Shown here one piece after another: positions 17,232 through 27,500 of a stretch of DNA of 64,000 nucleotides. A model generated the notes under the pieces. It worked only from the letters and a program-made list of their open reading frames with translations. It did no database searches and was not told the DNA's origin. The position numbers and the translations under genes were made by a program. Position 1 is the stretch's first letter; each line of letters starts with the position of its first letter. Origin of the DNA: Acidimicrobiales bacterium (lineage in GTDB: Bacteria > Actinomycetota > Acidimicrobiia > Acidimicrobiales > Aldehydirespiratoraceae); contig JAWKIR010000004.1 of NCBI GenBank assembly GCA_041394245.1, positions 248,001 through 312,000 of the forward strand, written 5' to 3'.

Positions 17232-18013
17232 GGGGACTCCAGATCGGCGTCCGGGTCGATCTCTAGGAACGTGTTGAGCAGGGCCCAGTAGCCCGCTGCG
17301 AACGCGGTCCAAGTCTGTTCCTCACCGTCGAGCCCGGTCTTAAGTTCGATGTCAGGAAGCTCGCTTCCGTCGAACCGCATCCTGATGGTCGCTCCTTCGG
17401 CAAGCGTCAGCCCCACTCGGGCAATGAAGAGATATCCCTCATCGGCGTCGCGGAAGAGGTCTCGACGCGGCGCTACTCCAATTGCGGTGGCGAGAAGCCT
17501 GACGAATTCGGCGCCCTTGACTTCGGTTTCGGAATACTCCGCGGCGGTCCGTTGAGCCAACTTCTGTCGGGTGCTTGGCTCCGTCGCCGAGTCCTTCGCG
17601 AGGCTCAGCGTGAATCCGACCCAGCTATAAAACAGCGGGTCTGCCGCCGCAATCTCGAGCACAGCCGTTGGGGCGAGGCGTGCTAGCTCGCGCATGCGTA
17701 CCTCCGGAGGGAGAGAGCTGGTGGCGGCGAGGCTCTCGGCGGCTACATCCGCAGCGGCCCCCAAACCGGTCTCCATCCGGCTGACGCGGAGGAGAACGTC
17801 CACCTGAAACTCCTCCTGACTTGCCCACAGGCGTTCGTGGACCGACGCTCGGGTAATCCGCACTCCGGTCGTCGCCTCAAGGTGATCGAACACTCGCTGG
17901 TACGTGATGCTCGTGGGTTCAACCCCGAGGCCATGCTCTCGAACGAGCTCGAGAGCGGCCCCGACAACCAGTTCTCGGGTTTCGTTGCGTGTTCGTCGCT
18001 TCGGTTTGGTCAT
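17228..18013 (-). CDS. TetR-family-like transcriptional regulator
   Basis: A 261-residue protein starting MTKPKRRTRNETRELVVGAALELVREHG, which has the basic N-terminal arm and first helix of TetR regulators; RVFDHLEATTGVRITRASVHERLWASQEEFQ is a divergent helix-turn-helix (residues about 40-70). The rest is helical with no recognised ligand domain. An ATG at 18022 would add three residues. The gene is divergent from an unknown gene, and a 15-base palindrome lies between them, which fits local autoregulation. It overlaps the end of the DUF1501 gene by four bases, convergently. Base composition looks less GC-rich than its neighbours, hinting at transfer. Confidence 0.6.
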   Translation of the reverse strand: MTKPKRRTRNETRELVVGAALELVREHGLGVEPTSITYQRVFDHLEATTGVRITRASVHERLWASQEEFQVDVLLRVSRMETGLGAAADVAAESLAATSSLPPEVRMRELARLAPTAVLEIAAADPLFYSWVGFTLSLAKDSATEPSTRQKLAQRTAAEYSETEVKGAEFVRLLATAIGVAPRRDLFRDADEGYLFIARVGLTLAEGATIRMRFDGSELPDIELKTGLDGEEQTWTAFAAGYWALLNTFLEIDPDADLESP

Positions 18014-18087
18014 GGTCCTCATTGAGTAGGGCTTGTAGGACCCTAGCCCAACCAGTACGGTGCAACGCAAAGTCGCAATTAGAAGTA

Positions 18088-18102
18088 GCAACCTATGGTT
18101 GC
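18088..18102. promoter_or_regulatory. Candidate operator palindrome between regulator and unknown gene
   Basis: The sequence GCAACCTATGGTTGC is a perfect inverted repeat with 6-base arms and a 3-base centre. It lies in the 103-base divergent gap, 14 bases before the ATG at 18117. Position and symmetry fit a TetR-type operator; binding is not shown. Confidence 0.45.
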
Positions 18103-18116
18103 GAATCGAGGAGCAG

Positions 18117-18497
18117 ATGGTGACGTTGGAGGAGTGGAAGAGGGATGTGGCGGAGGTGGTCAAGGCCAGTTCACGCCAAGTTGGGGCCCAAAGCCTCCTC
18201 GAGTCGAAGGGGCGCGAGGTGGAGATAGAGGTAGTTGACGGGTCGGCGATTTGGCTACACGTGCCGACGGAAGGCACTTCGGCGGAAGGCACCGCGTTTG
18301 AACCTTTCCTGCTTGACTTCGGCAACGGCGTCTGGCTCCAGGGGTGGGCCGACGGGAAGACGCTGACAATCGCCTCATCCATGGGCGAGTCACTGGTTGC
18401 GCTCGGACTTGTTCGAGCGGTCCTGGGTGTGTCGACCTCGGGGGTTTCAGCGGCAAGTGGGGGCGCAGTTCCCGACGTATCGGAGCTACCGAGCTAG
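18117..18497 (+). CDS. Hypothetical protein
   Basis: A 126-residue acidic protein I do not recognise. It begins MVTLEEWKRDVAEVVKASSRQ (helical) followed by strands with EVEIEVVDGSAIWLHVP and FLLDFGNGVWLQGW, then a Gly/Ser-rich tail. No signal, membrane segment or catalytic motif. ATG 18117 is supported by GAGGAG seven bases upstream; the frame is open 19 codons further up, through the palindrome. Divergent orientation from a TetR-like gene suggests that it is that regulator's target. Less GC-rich than its surroundings. Confidence 0.6.
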   Translation: MVTLEEWKRDVAEVVKASSRQVGAQSLLESKGREVEIEVVDGSAIWLHVPTEGTSAEGTAFEPFLLDFGNGVWLQGWADGKTLTIASSMGESLVALGLVRAVLGVSTSGVSAASGGAVPDVSELPS

Positions 18498-18527
18498 CGT
18501 CTGCCTTTGCCGAGCGGAGGTGGGGGC

Positions 18528-19670
18528 ATGGCCGGGCCATTGACAGGTGTGAAAGTTGTCGAGCTGGCAGGGCTCGGTGCGTTGCCGTTCGGGTCGTTGA
18601 AGCTGGCCGACATGGGTGCAGAGGTCATCCGTGTCGATCGACTCGCCGACGTCCCTTCCGACAGGACGCCGAAGCCGCACTCGTCGTGGGACCGGGGTCG
18701 GAAATCGGTGGCGGTCGACCTGAAGAACCCAGATGGCGTTGCGACAGTCCTCGAGCTTGCGGCCCAGGCCGACGTCTTCCTCGAGGCGTTCCGGCCGGGT
18801 GTTGCCGAGCGTCTCGGCGTCGGACCGGAGCACGTCATGGATCGCAACCCGGCGATCGTCTACGGCCGCTTGACCGGATGGGGACAGACGGGTGCGCTGG
18901 CGAGCTCCGCTGGGCACTCGCTGAACTACGAGGCAATCACCGGTGTCATTCGGTCGGTCGGTCCCGTGGGCGGCCCCCCTGTCCCGTTGCTCCAGTTGCT
19001 CGGTGACTTCGCAGGGGGAGGACTCACGCTGGCCTTCGGTGTGGTCTGTGCACTGTGGGAGGCGAAGCAATCGGGGCGTGGGCAGGTAGTCGATGCGGCG
19101 ATGACCGATGGCGTCGCGTCTCTCGCGAGCGTGTTCTATGGCATGCAGGCAAGCGGCATGCACACCACAGAGCTCGGCACCAACCTCTTCGACGGGGGAG
19201 CGCCGTTCTACGCCATCTATGAATGCGCAGACGGCGGCTACATGTCGATCGCCCCGATCGAACCGCACTTCTATTCACTGATGCTGAAGACGATTGGTAT
19301 CGAAGAGAGTTCGTTGCCTCCTCAGTACGACCGCGAAAGATGGCCGGAGGTGAAGGAGACGCTCGCAGCGAGGTTCCGCGAGAAGACGCGCGACGAATGG
19401 TGCGATCTCCTGGAAGGCACGGATTGTTGTGCTGCTCCTGTGCTGACCTATGACGAGGCACGCCGATATCAGCACCATGTCGATCGAGGAACATTCGTCG
19501 GAGAAGACCACACGGAGGTCGTGCCGGTTCCGGTGCTCTCGCGCACACCCGGCGAGATCCGGCCGTCACCTTCGTGGACTGGTGCCGACACCGACGACGT
19601 GCTCCGGGCCGCAGGTTTCGACGATGAGTCGATTGCCGCCCTCCGAGCTGCCGGTGCGGTCGGGGGCTGA
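18528..19670 (+). CDS. Alpha-methylacyl-CoA racemase (CaiB/BaiF family)
   Basis: A 380-residue single-unit family III protein. It starts GVKVVELAGLGALPFGSLKLADMGAEVIRVDR, and carries the racemase-type signatures SSAGHSLNYEAITG (His-containing loop near residue 126), LLGDFAGGGLTLAFG (Asp near 157) and YECADGGYMSIAPIEPHFY (Glu region near 235). In Mycobacterium MCR the matching His, Asp and Glu interconvert 2R/2S-methylacyl-CoA, required before beta-oxidation of branched and sterol side chains. ATG 18528 has a strong GGAGGTGGGG upstream. It is followed directly by the dehydratase-like gene. Confidence 0.85.
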   Translation: MAGPLTGVKVVELAGLGALPFGSLKLADMGAEVIRVDRLADVPSDRTPKPHSSWDRGRKSVAVDLKNPDGVATVLELAAQADVFLEAFRPGVAERLGVGPEHVMDRNPAIVYGRLTGWGQTGALASSAGHSLNYEAITGVIRSVGPVGGPPVPLLQLLGDFAGGGLTLAFGVVCALWEAKQSGRGQVVDAAMTDGVASLASVFYGMQASGMHTTELGTNLFDGGAPFYAIYECADGGYMSIAPIEPHFYSLMLKTIGIEESSLPPQYDRERWPEVKETLAARFREKTRDEWCDLLEGTDCCAAPVLTYDEARRYQHHVDRGTFVGEDHTEVVPVPVLSRTPGEIRPSPSWTGADTDDVLRAAGFDDESIAALRAAGAVGG

Positions 19671-19671
19671 T

Positions 19672-20589
19672 GTGGTTCTCGACGTCGACCGGGTCGAGCA
19701 GGCCGCAGCGGCTATTCCCCGGTCATTCGTGGCGACCCCTCAGTACCGCAGCGAGGCGTTGAGTCGCCTCCTCGGGGTCGAACTGATTCTGAAGGTCGAG
19801 ACCGTGAGCCCGACGGGAACGGTGGCGAGCAGAGGGGCGGAATGGTGGTTCGAGTGCCACCCGCATGTGCATCGCGTGGTCTGTCCGAGTGCCGACGACT
19901 TCGGAACCGCGATGGCCCATGCCGGCCGCTCGAGAGGTATCGAAGTGGAGTTGTTCGGTCCGATGGATGCCGATCGGAGCAAGGTCGAAGTGCTGCGCCA
20001 CGCAGGCACGATCGTACGGCTCGACGGGAACGACGCCGATGAGGCGCGAGCGGAAGCGCAGCGCTACTCAGCGATGGTGGACGGGCTGTTCGTCGACGAT
20101 GGCGATCACCTCGAGTTGGCCGAGGGAGCGGCGACGATGGCTGCCGAGTTGCCGCGGCTCGGGATCGAGATCGAGGCGGTTTTCGTGCCGATCGGGAGAG
20201 GCAGCCTCGCGCACGGAACCGGTGCGTGGTGCCATACGCACATGCCTCGGACGAGGGTGGTCGGCGTTGGCGCCGAACGGGCGCCCGGCACCGTGCGCAG
20301 CGTCCGTGAGGGTCGTGTCGTTCCCTTGCCGGTGGGGCCGGGCACTGCTCCGGAGATGTCGGTGTCCGCTCCCTCTGCCGCAGCCGTGGTCTCCCTTGCC
20401 GATTCGCTTGATGACACTGCGCTCGTCAGCGACCGTCACCTCGAGCAGGCGGCTGCGGCGTTGCTGCGGCACGAAGGTATCCGAGCTTCGATGGATGGTG
20501 CCGCTGCTCTTGCCGCCGCGGCACTGGCAGCACCGGAGATGAGGGGGGCTTGCGTCGTGGTACCGGTGACGGGTCGGATCGCCGGCTGA
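19672..20589 (+). CDS. Threonine-dehydratase-like (PLP fold type II) protein without the PLP lysine
   Basis: About 305 residues with the overall pattern of serine/threonine dehydratases: VDRVEQAAAAIPRSFVATPQY, SEALSRLLGVELILKVE, then TGTVASRGAEW where active enzymes read TGSFKxRGA. The lysine that forms the PLP Schiff base is alanine here. Other fold-type-II marks are weak: the glycine-rich phosphate loop reads FVPIGRGSLAHGTG. It is thus probably a non-catalytic or altered-function homologue. GTG 19672 (GGGGG seven bases upstream) is preferred; ATG 19624 or GTG 19654 would overlap the racemase gene. The racemase stop is one base before this start, so coupling is likely. Confidence 0.65.
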   Translation: MVLDVDRVEQAAAAIPRSFVATPQYRSEALSRLLGVELILKVETVSPTGTVASRGAEWWFECHPHVHRVVCPSADDFGTAMAHAGRSRGIEVELFGPMDADRSKVEVLRHAGTIVRLDGNDADEARAEAQRYSAMVDGLFVDDGDHLELAEGAATMAAELPRLGIEIEAVFVPIGRGSLAHGTGAWCHTHMPRTRVVGVGAERAPGTVRSVREGRVVPLPVGPGTAPEMSVSAPSAAAVVSLADSLDDTALVSDRHLEQAAAALLRHEGIRASMDGAAALAAAALAAPEMRGACVVVPVTGRIAG

Positions 20590-23070
20590 TCAGCGCTGCT
20601 TCTTCGCCCGGTTCGTGGGTCGAGCTGTGGTGGGGTCTTCAGGCCACTCGTGCTTGGGATACCGGCCGCGAAGCTCGCGTCGTACCTCCGCATAGCCGTC
20701 GGCCCAGAAGGACGCGAGGTCAGACGTGACTTGGACGGGTCGGTGGGCAGGCGACAGGAGATGGACGACGATCGGGACGGTTCCATTCATGACCGTCGGC
20801 GTCGTCGTGAGACCGAACACTTCCTGAAGGCGGACCGCGAGGACGGGGCCGGATTCGGCGCCGTAGTCGATTGGGATTCGTGAGCCGCTGGGGACATCGA
20901 GGTGGCTGGGGGCGAGGCGATCGACATCGCGCACCCTGCGCCAATCGAGCCGATTGTTCAACGCTGCCTTCAGATCGATCATCTCGAGATCGGCCCGTCG
21001 TCTCGCGTTGCCGAGCGATGGCTCCAGCCATTCGTCGAGCGAATCCACGAGCGTGACGTCGTCGACCGCAGGCCAGGCGTCCGGGTCGTGATCGTGGAGG
21101 AACGCAAGGCGTTCTCGCCACCTGACGTCGCTCGCACTCCAGCGCAGGAGCGACAGTCCCTCGCGGCGGACTCCGGCAAGAAGGGCGTGGTTCAACGCTT
21201 CCCTGCTCGGATCGGGGTCGGGTTCACGACGGAGAATCAGGGCGCCGATCCGCTCCTGCCGTTCGAACACCACGTCTCGTGCGCGTCGGTCCCACTCACC
21301 GCGTACCCGAGTCTCCAACCGGTGTCCGTGCAAGCGCTCGAGGTCGTCGCGCTCGATTGGTGCCGCAGTCACGATCCGGGCCTCGGCCCCGATGCCATCG
21401 GTCTCGGCGACGGCGAGGAGTGGCGCGCCCGAAAGGTCGTCCGCGTTGTTGACGGTGGCGCCGGACCCAGATGCGAGCAGGAAGCTCCCGGGTTCGGATC
21501 TGCGTTGTGCGATGCGTTCGGGAAACGCGAGCGAAGTGAGCGGTCCGACGACTTCGAGGTCGACGGGCTCGTCGACGCAATCGAAGAGGCGACGCCACCG
21601 TGCGGCCGTCTCACGGGCCCGTTGGATGCGGGCACGGTCGACGCCGCGCTCCGGACTGGTGAGTGCGGATACCCGAAGGCGGAGGTCGACCGGTCGATCC
21701 CGGCCGGACAGCACGTCTCGGTCGGAGAGCACGGCTGCGAGGTCGCACGCGGTGCCTGACGCCCCCAACTCGGTGGCTCTCACCATCATGTGGGCGAGCC
21801 GCGGCTCGGCTCCGATCGCCGCGATCGCTCTACCGTGATCGGTGAGCCGTCGTCCGTCGTCGATCGCTCCGAGCGATGTCAGGACGCCACGCGCCGCAGA
21901 GAGCGCCGCCGCAGGCGGGGGGTCGATCCAGGGAAGCTCAGCCTCGTCGACGACACCCCACGACGCGATCTGGAGTGCCAGTGAGGTCAGATCAGTCGTG
22001 AGTATCTCAGCCGGTTCGTCCTGTCGGCGCCGCTCCTGTTCGATCTGGGGCCAGAGCCGGACACAGATCCCCGGCCCCTGCCGCCCCGCTCGACCCCGTC
22101 GTTGGTCGGTTGCCGCCTGGCTGGCGTTGACGGTGCGCAGACGACTCATCCCTCGACCAATGTCATGCTCGGGTCGTCTTCGGCGTCCGGAATCGATCAC
22201 GACATGAACGCCGTCGATGGTGACGCTCGTCTCGGCGATCGGCGTGGCGAGTACGACCTTTCTGCGTCCCCGCGGATCCGGCTGCAACGAGCGATCCTGC
22301 TCGGCCGGCGGGAGCGACCCATGGAGCGTTGTGATCACGACGGCATCCGGCAGCCGGGGGAACAGGGCCTGCTCGACTCGGGCAATATCACCGGCGCCTG
22401 CCAGGAAGACGAGCACATCGCCTGCTGTCTCCGGAAGGATCTCCATCACGGCGTCGGCAATATCGTCGTGTTCACGGCGACCGGGTGTCGGCGTGCGATA
22501 ACGAGTCTCCACGGGATGAAGTGGCGCGTCGACCCTCACGATTGCGTCGGTTCCGAGGCGGTGAGCGAGTTGCGTCGTGTCGAGCGTTGCCGACATCACC
22601 ACGATCCGCAGATCGTCGCGGAGCGCGCCGGCGGTCTCCCTCGTGAAGGCCAGGCTGGTGTCGGCATGGATACTGCGCTCGTGGAACTCGTCGAACACGA
22701 CGGCACCCACGCCGGCGAGTCCAGGGTCGTCGAGGAGCATTCGGGTGAGTACACCCTCGGTCACGACCTCCAGCCGGGTCTCGGGCCCGACCCTGGTGTC
22801 GAATCGTGTGCGTAGCCCGACCAGACCGCCTACCCGTTGGTTCATCTCGGATGCGATCCGTTCGGCCGCCGCTCGTGCAGCGACACGGCGAGGTTCCAGC
22901 ATCACGACCTTCGCGTCGCCGAGCCACGGCGCTGCGAGCAGGGCACCGGGTACCCGGGTCGTCTTGCCGGTACCAGGAGGGGCGTCGAGCACCAGTGTTC
23001 GGTTGTGCTCGAGGAGCTCGACGACGGCTGGCAGCACGTTGTCGACAGGGAGCGTGACCCTGTTCGCCAC
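20590..23070 (-). CDS. hrpB: ATP-dependent helicase HrpB
   Basis: An 826-residue DEAH-box family helicase of full HrpB length. Walker A is APPGTGKTT (residues 30-38), the DEAH-type box is DEFH in VVFDEFHERSIHAD, motif III is SATLD, and motif VI is QRRGRAGRQGPG. The C-terminal HrpB domain is present, ending EVRRELRGRYPKHEWPEDP, the typical family close. The role is RNA/nucleoprotein remodelling, poorly defined in bacteria. It converges with the dehydratase-like gene with no gap and is 10 bases downstream of the hydrolase gene on the same strand. Confidence 0.93.
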   Translation of the reverse strand: MANRVTLPVDNVLPAVVELLEHNRTLVLDAPPGTGKTTRVPGALLAAPWLGDAKVVMLEPRRVAARAAAERIASEMNQRVGGLVGLRTRFDTRVGPETRLEVVTEGVLTRMLLDDPGLAGVGAVVFDEFHERSIHADTSLAFTRETAGALRDDLRIVVMSATLDTTQLAHRLGTDAIVRVDAPLHPVETRYRTPTPGRREHDDIADAVMEILPETAGDVLVFLAGAGDIARVEQALFPRLPDAVVITTLHGSLPPAEQDRSLQPDPRGRRKVVLATPIAETSVTIDGVHVVIDSGRRRRPEHDIGRGMSRLRTVNASQAATDQRRGRAGRQGPGICVRLWPQIEQERRRQDEPAEILTTDLTSLALQIASWGVVDEAELPWIDPPPAAALSAARGVLTSLGAIDDGRRLTDHGRAIAAIGAEPRLAHMMVRATELGASGTACDLAAVLSDRDVLSGRDRPVDLRLRVSALTSPERGVDRARIQRARETAARWRRLFDCVDEPVDLEVVGPLTSLAFPERIAQRRSEPGSFLLASGSGATVNNADDLSGAPLLAVAETDGIGAEARIVTAAPIERDDLERLHGHRLETRVRGEWDRRARDVVFERQERIGALILRREPDPDPSREALNHALLAGVRREGLSLLRWSASDVRWRERLAFLHDHDPDAWPAVDDVTLVDSLDEWLEPSLGNARRRADLEMIDLKAALNNRLDWRRVRDVDRLAPSHLDVPSGSRIPIDYGAESGPVLAVRLQEVFGLTTTPTVMNGTVPIVVHLLSPAHRPVQVTSDLASFWADGYAEVRRELRGRYPKHEWPEDPTTARPTNRAKKQR

Positions 23071-23080
23071 GGCCCCGGCG

Positions 23081-23749
23081 TCAGATCCGCGGCGTCGAGG
23101 TCATCGTGCGCACCGCGTCGGCGACGGACTCCGGGTGGGAGCGCATCACATAGTGGCGGGCGCCCGGCACCGTCGTGCGCGTCGCGTGCGGGAGCTTCTT
23201 CTCGAGATAGTCGTTGGCCCCGAGGTAGGTTCGGTCCCCGTCTCCGATGACGAGTGCGACCGGGAGCTGGAGTTCGGTCACCCGATCGATCACCATCGAG
23301 TCGACGTGGAACGCCACGGCCGCAGCGATGTCGGGGATGCCGTAGCCCGGTGCATTCTCTCGAACCGTGGCATTCCACTTCTCTCGTGCGTCCGGATCAC
23401 GAAAGCCCGGGCCGGTGGCGACGAGTACCAAGCCGGCGAGGGTTTCCGGATGGGTCAGGGCGAACGCCATGCCGAGGTAGCCGCCGAGTGAGTGACCGAC
23501 GAAAACCGTGGGCCCGTCGAGAGTCTCGATGATCGTGGCGATCTCCTGCAGCAGGGTCTCGCGTTCGTAGGCGCTCGGATCGTCGCTCGCCGGGGACTTG
23601 CCATGTCCCGGGAGGTCCACGGCGATGCAACTGTGATCCGGCAGCAGATCGATGACGGGGGCCCAGACGGCAGCGTCGCTATCGAGGCCATGGACGAACA
23701 ACACGTTCGGACCGGACCCGGTGGTCTCGACGTTGAGATCCGATGACAT
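23081..23749 (-). CDS. Alpha/beta-fold hydrolase
   Basis: A compact 222-residue hydrolase. VLFVHGLDSDAAVW forms the oxyanion strand (residues about 16-29), DLPGHGKS follows at 45-52, the nucleophile elbow is GHSLGG near 84-89, the acid is probably the aspartate in VIGDGDRTY, and the histidine is in PGARHYVMRSHPE near residue 201. It resembles small esterases such as MenH-like or BioH-like proteins; the substrate is unknown. ATG 23749 begins the domain; the frame is open 100 codons upstream with no similarity. It lies between enoyl-CoA hydratase (16 bases upstream) and hrpB on the same strand. Confidence 0.8.
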   Translation of the reverse strand: MSSDLNVETTGSGPNVLFVHGLDSDAAVWAPVIDLLPDHSCIAVDLPGHGKSPASDDPSAYERETLLQEIATIIETLDGPTVFVGHSLGGYLGMAFALTHPETLAGLVLVATGPGFRDPDAREKWNATVRENAPGYGIPDIAAAVAFHVDSMVIDRVTELQLPVALVIGDGDRTYLGANDYLEKKLPHATRTTVPGARHYVMRSHPESVADAVRTMTSTPRI

Positions 23750-23765
23750 GGGGAATGGGCTCCTG

Positions 23766-24533
23766 TCAGCGGCCCTCGAAGACCGCATGTCGTTTGTCGA
23801 GAAACGCCTGCACGCCCTCGCGGTAGTCGGAACTGGCGTAGCAGGCGCGCCGAGATTCGGACGCGCGGTTCGTGAGATCGTGGCGCGACAGCGCGTCGAC
23901 CGAGAGCTTTGTCGCCCGATGGCTGAGTGGAGCGAGGCGCGCGATCTGACCGGCGATCTTCTCGACGTGGGAGTCGAGCGCGGCCTTCGGCACGACCTCC
24001 TGCACGAGTCCGATGCGAAGGGCGTGGTCGGCGTCGATGACTCTCGCACTGAACAGAAGCAGCTTGGTTTGCGCCGGGCCGACCAGTTCGACGAGACGCT
24101 CCAGCGCTTGCTCGGGGTACGCCAATCCGAGTCGGGCGGGAGGAACGGCGAATGTGGCGTCGTCGGCAGCGATCCGGATGTCGCAGTGAAGCGCCATCGC
24201 GATGCCGCCGCCCATGCACGGCCCGTGGATCGCCGCGATCACCGGGATCGGGATCTCGGCGAGGGCATCCCACGCGTCATGCTCGACCGCGTCGAACCGT
24301 TGCGTCTCGTCGCCCATTCGCCGACTCGGGAACTCTGAGATGTCGGATCCGGCGCCGAATGCGATGTCACCGGCCCCGCGCAGGATCACCACTCGTGTCT
24401 CATCGTCCAGCAGGTTCTCGACTGCGGGTCGAACCGATTCGTACATGTCCGCCGTCATGGCGTTGCGACGTGTTGGATTGTCGATGATCAGCGTCCCGAT
24501 GGCGCCGGTTCGTTCGCCCCTCACTCCAGCCAT
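23766..24533 (-). CDS. Enoyl-CoA hydratase/isomerase family protein
   Basis: A 255-residue crotonase-fold protein of normal length. The CoA-binding turn is AFGAGSDISEFPSRRM (about residues 57-72) and the oxyanion signature is PVIAAIHGPCMGGGIAMALHCDIRIAADDATFAVP (about 96-130). The usual hydratase glutamates are not clear: the first Glu position reads G-G-G-I-A and the second falls in LAYPEQA, so the precise reaction (hydratase, isomerase or hydrolase) is uncertain. It would act on acyl-CoA in the cytoplasm. It starts the short run hydratase-hydrolase-hrpB. Confidence 0.8.
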   Translation of the reverse strand: MAGVRGERTGAIGTLIIDNPTRRNAMTADMYESVRPAVENLLDDETRVVILRGAGDIAFGAGSDISEFPSRRMGDETQRFDAVEHDAWDALAEIPIPVIAAIHGPCMGGGIAMALHCDIRIAADDATFAVPPARLGLAYPEQALERLVELVGPAQTKLLLFSARVIDADHALRIGLVQEVVPKAALDSHVEKIAGQIARLAPLSHRATKLSVDALSRHDLTNRASESRRACYASSDYREGVQAFLDKRHAVFEGR

Positions 24534-24590
24534 ACCCGCAGCCTGCCAGACCGGACACCGACATGCGGGTTCGGGGCGGGGGAGATGGGA

Positions 24591-27500
24591 TCAGTGCGAG
24601 TGGCCGGCGAGCGCTTCGCCGTCGAGCTCGCGATCCAGAAGCTCGCCGATGACATCGGCTGGAGCTGGTCGTGCGAAGTAGTAGCCCTGGCCGAGGCGAC
24701 AGCCGAGCGACAGTAGGCGGCGATGTTGGTCTGGTACCTCGATCCCCTCTGCAACGGTCTCCGCACCCATGGACTGAGCGATCGCCAGCACCGTGGAGAC
24801 GATGGTGGAATCGTCCTGGTTCTCGAGTCGAGCGACGAAGGTCTGGTCGATCTTCAAGATGTCGGCGGAGAACTCGTCGGCGTACCGGAGCGTTGCGTAG
24901 CCCGTACCGAAGTCGTCGATCGCAACACGCAGCCCTGCGGCGCGTAGCGCGTCGATCCGTGAGACGACGAGGTCGAAGTCGTTGATGAGAGCCGACTCGG
25001 TGAGCTCCAGGACAACGGCGCTGCGTTCGAGGCCTGCACCATCGACGATCTCGAGCACCTCGCCGACGATGCCGTCACGCTGCAACTGGACCGGCGAGAT
25101 GTTGACGCTGGCGTAGATGTCGTGACCAACGGCTCTCCACTTCGCAACCTGTGTCGCAGCCTTCTCGAGCACCGACCGGCCGAGTGGGATGATGAGACCG
25201 TTTCGTTCTGCGAGCGGGATGAATGCTCCGGGGTTGACCATTCCTCTGACCGGGTGGTTCCAGCGCACCAGAGCTTCGACCCCTGCCGTGCGGCCCGACC
25301 CCAGGTCGAGAATTGGCTGGAAGTACACCATCAACTCGTCGTTCTCGATTGCTGTCGCGAGCGAGTTCGAGATCTCGAAGCGTTCCACCGTCTGATCGGC
25401 CATCCCGGCCTCGAAGATCGCCCACCGGCCTTTGCCCTTGGCCTTGGCGTCATACATCGCAACGTCGGCTGCTCGAAGCAGGTCTTCCGGAGTCTGGGTG
25501 CCGTCGTCGTCGATCGCGATGCCGACGCTCACGCCGAGGCGCACTTCATGGCCCATCAGGTCGACCGGCAGCGACAGTTCCTCCACGATCCGGTCAGCAA
25601 CGAGCGTCACGTCCGAGTGGCTGTAGACGTCGGTCAGCAGAACGGCAAACTCGTCGCCGCCGAAGCGCGCCGCCCGATCGTGGAGACGGAGACGACCCTG
25701 GAGCCGACTCGAGATCTCCACGAGAACCTGATCGCCTGCTGCGTGACCAAGTGAGTCGTTGATGTTCTTGAAGTCGTCCAGATCGATGAACAGCGCGGCG
25801 ACGCTGCTTCCCGGTCGACGAGCCGACCCGAGTGCCTTCTCGAGCTGGTCGGTGAACTGCACGCGACTCCCGAGTCCAGTGAGGTCGTCGTGGAGAACCT
25901 GGTGTCGAAGGTCGTTCTCGAGCCTCTTCCGATCGGTGATGTCGCGCATGTTGAGCACGAGACCCTGGACGGACGGGTCGTTGCGAAGATCGGTCACCGT
26001 GACTTCGGTCGTTCGTTGGCCGCCATCAGCGCGTTCGAGCACGACCTCGACGGTGCGACTCCCGGGTGTTGTCGCCATCAGCGCATGCCTGACATCGTCG
26101 GCGCCGGTCGTCTGATCGGGGGGCAGAAGCTCGAGGAAGTTGCGACCCCGGAGTTGTTCGGGCCTCGCATCCAGGAGGGCTTCCGCCGAAGGGCTGATGT
26201 AGGTGAAGACCCCGGTCTCATCGAGTACCGCGATCACGTCAGAGCTGTTCTGGACCAGGCCGCGGAACCATTGCTCGCTGCGCTGCAGGCCGAGTTTCGC
26301 CGCGCGCTCCTCGTTCACATCGCGGGCCGTCACCACAACACCGCCTACCTCGGCATCGTCGGAGAAGTCTCGCGTCGTGACATCGAACCAGCGGTACTTG
26401 CCTTCGGAAGTGCGCAGTCGACACTCGATTGCGATCGGGATGTCGTCCGCCTTCGATGGCGAGTTGATGAGATCGCGAAGGGCCTTGGCTTCGTCCGGGT
26501 GTGCGAGCTCCACGGGGTCCGAGTTCAGCAGTTCGCCGGCATCGAGTCCGAGGACGCGGGTCATGTTCGGAGAGGTGAACTGGGCGAGACCGTCCTCGCC
26601 GACAACCAACACAAGGTCGGCGGACTGCTCCACCAGTGCGGTGAGGCGCTGTTCAGCCCTCCGAGCAAATCGCGCTTCAGCGAGCCGCATCGATGCGAGT
26701 GCCTGAGTGATCTGAGCCGACATCGTCTGGAGCGCCAGATTGAACGCGGTGTCGAGGTTGCCCGTCACTTCGACGATCATCTCACCGAACTGCCCGTGAT
26801 CTCCCAGTTCCAGAGCTACGAAGTCAGGGTGAGCGCGCTCGAGGGCGAGGCAGTCCCATAGGTCAGGCGACTCTCGATCCATACCCAGTGGTTCGATGTG
26901 TGCCGTGGAAGTCGCATCGAGACGGACGACAAGTTGACGGGCCGCTTCCGGATTGCCGACGATCGCGGCGTAGCGAGCGTGCTCGCCCACAACCAGACGG
27001 ATCGTCTTCGAGGCGGCTACGGCTACTTCCATGCCGGTGGACGCGTCCAACAGCTCCCGGCCCGACTCCGAAAGAGCAGCGTCCAAGTCCGCCACGCGTT
27101 CTTTGGCCCGGAACAGTAGGGAGATGCGGACCAGGCTCAGTAGAGCCAGGGCGCCCGAGCCGATAACGAGCACGGGCAAGTCCGGATCTGTGTTGCGGAC
27201 CAGCGCAGCCAGCAGCGCCGCCGGCAAGGTGAGGAGCGCTGCCGCAAGCATGACGATCCTTCCCTTTGTGAGGATCGGGGACGCGTACATCGGTGTCCGA
27301 GCGATATCGCCGGCCTCTGGATGTTGGATCGCAGCAGCGGCCAGCACGAATGCGGTCGGGGAGGCTACATAGGCCAACGTCAGGCTCCATTCAGAACCGG
27401 TCGTGTTCAAGAGGAAGAAGAGGTCGTTGAGCAGAATGAGGACTGTCGCTCCGGCGATCAGTCGCCATGCCGTATTGCGCACGCCCGGTCCAACCGCAAG

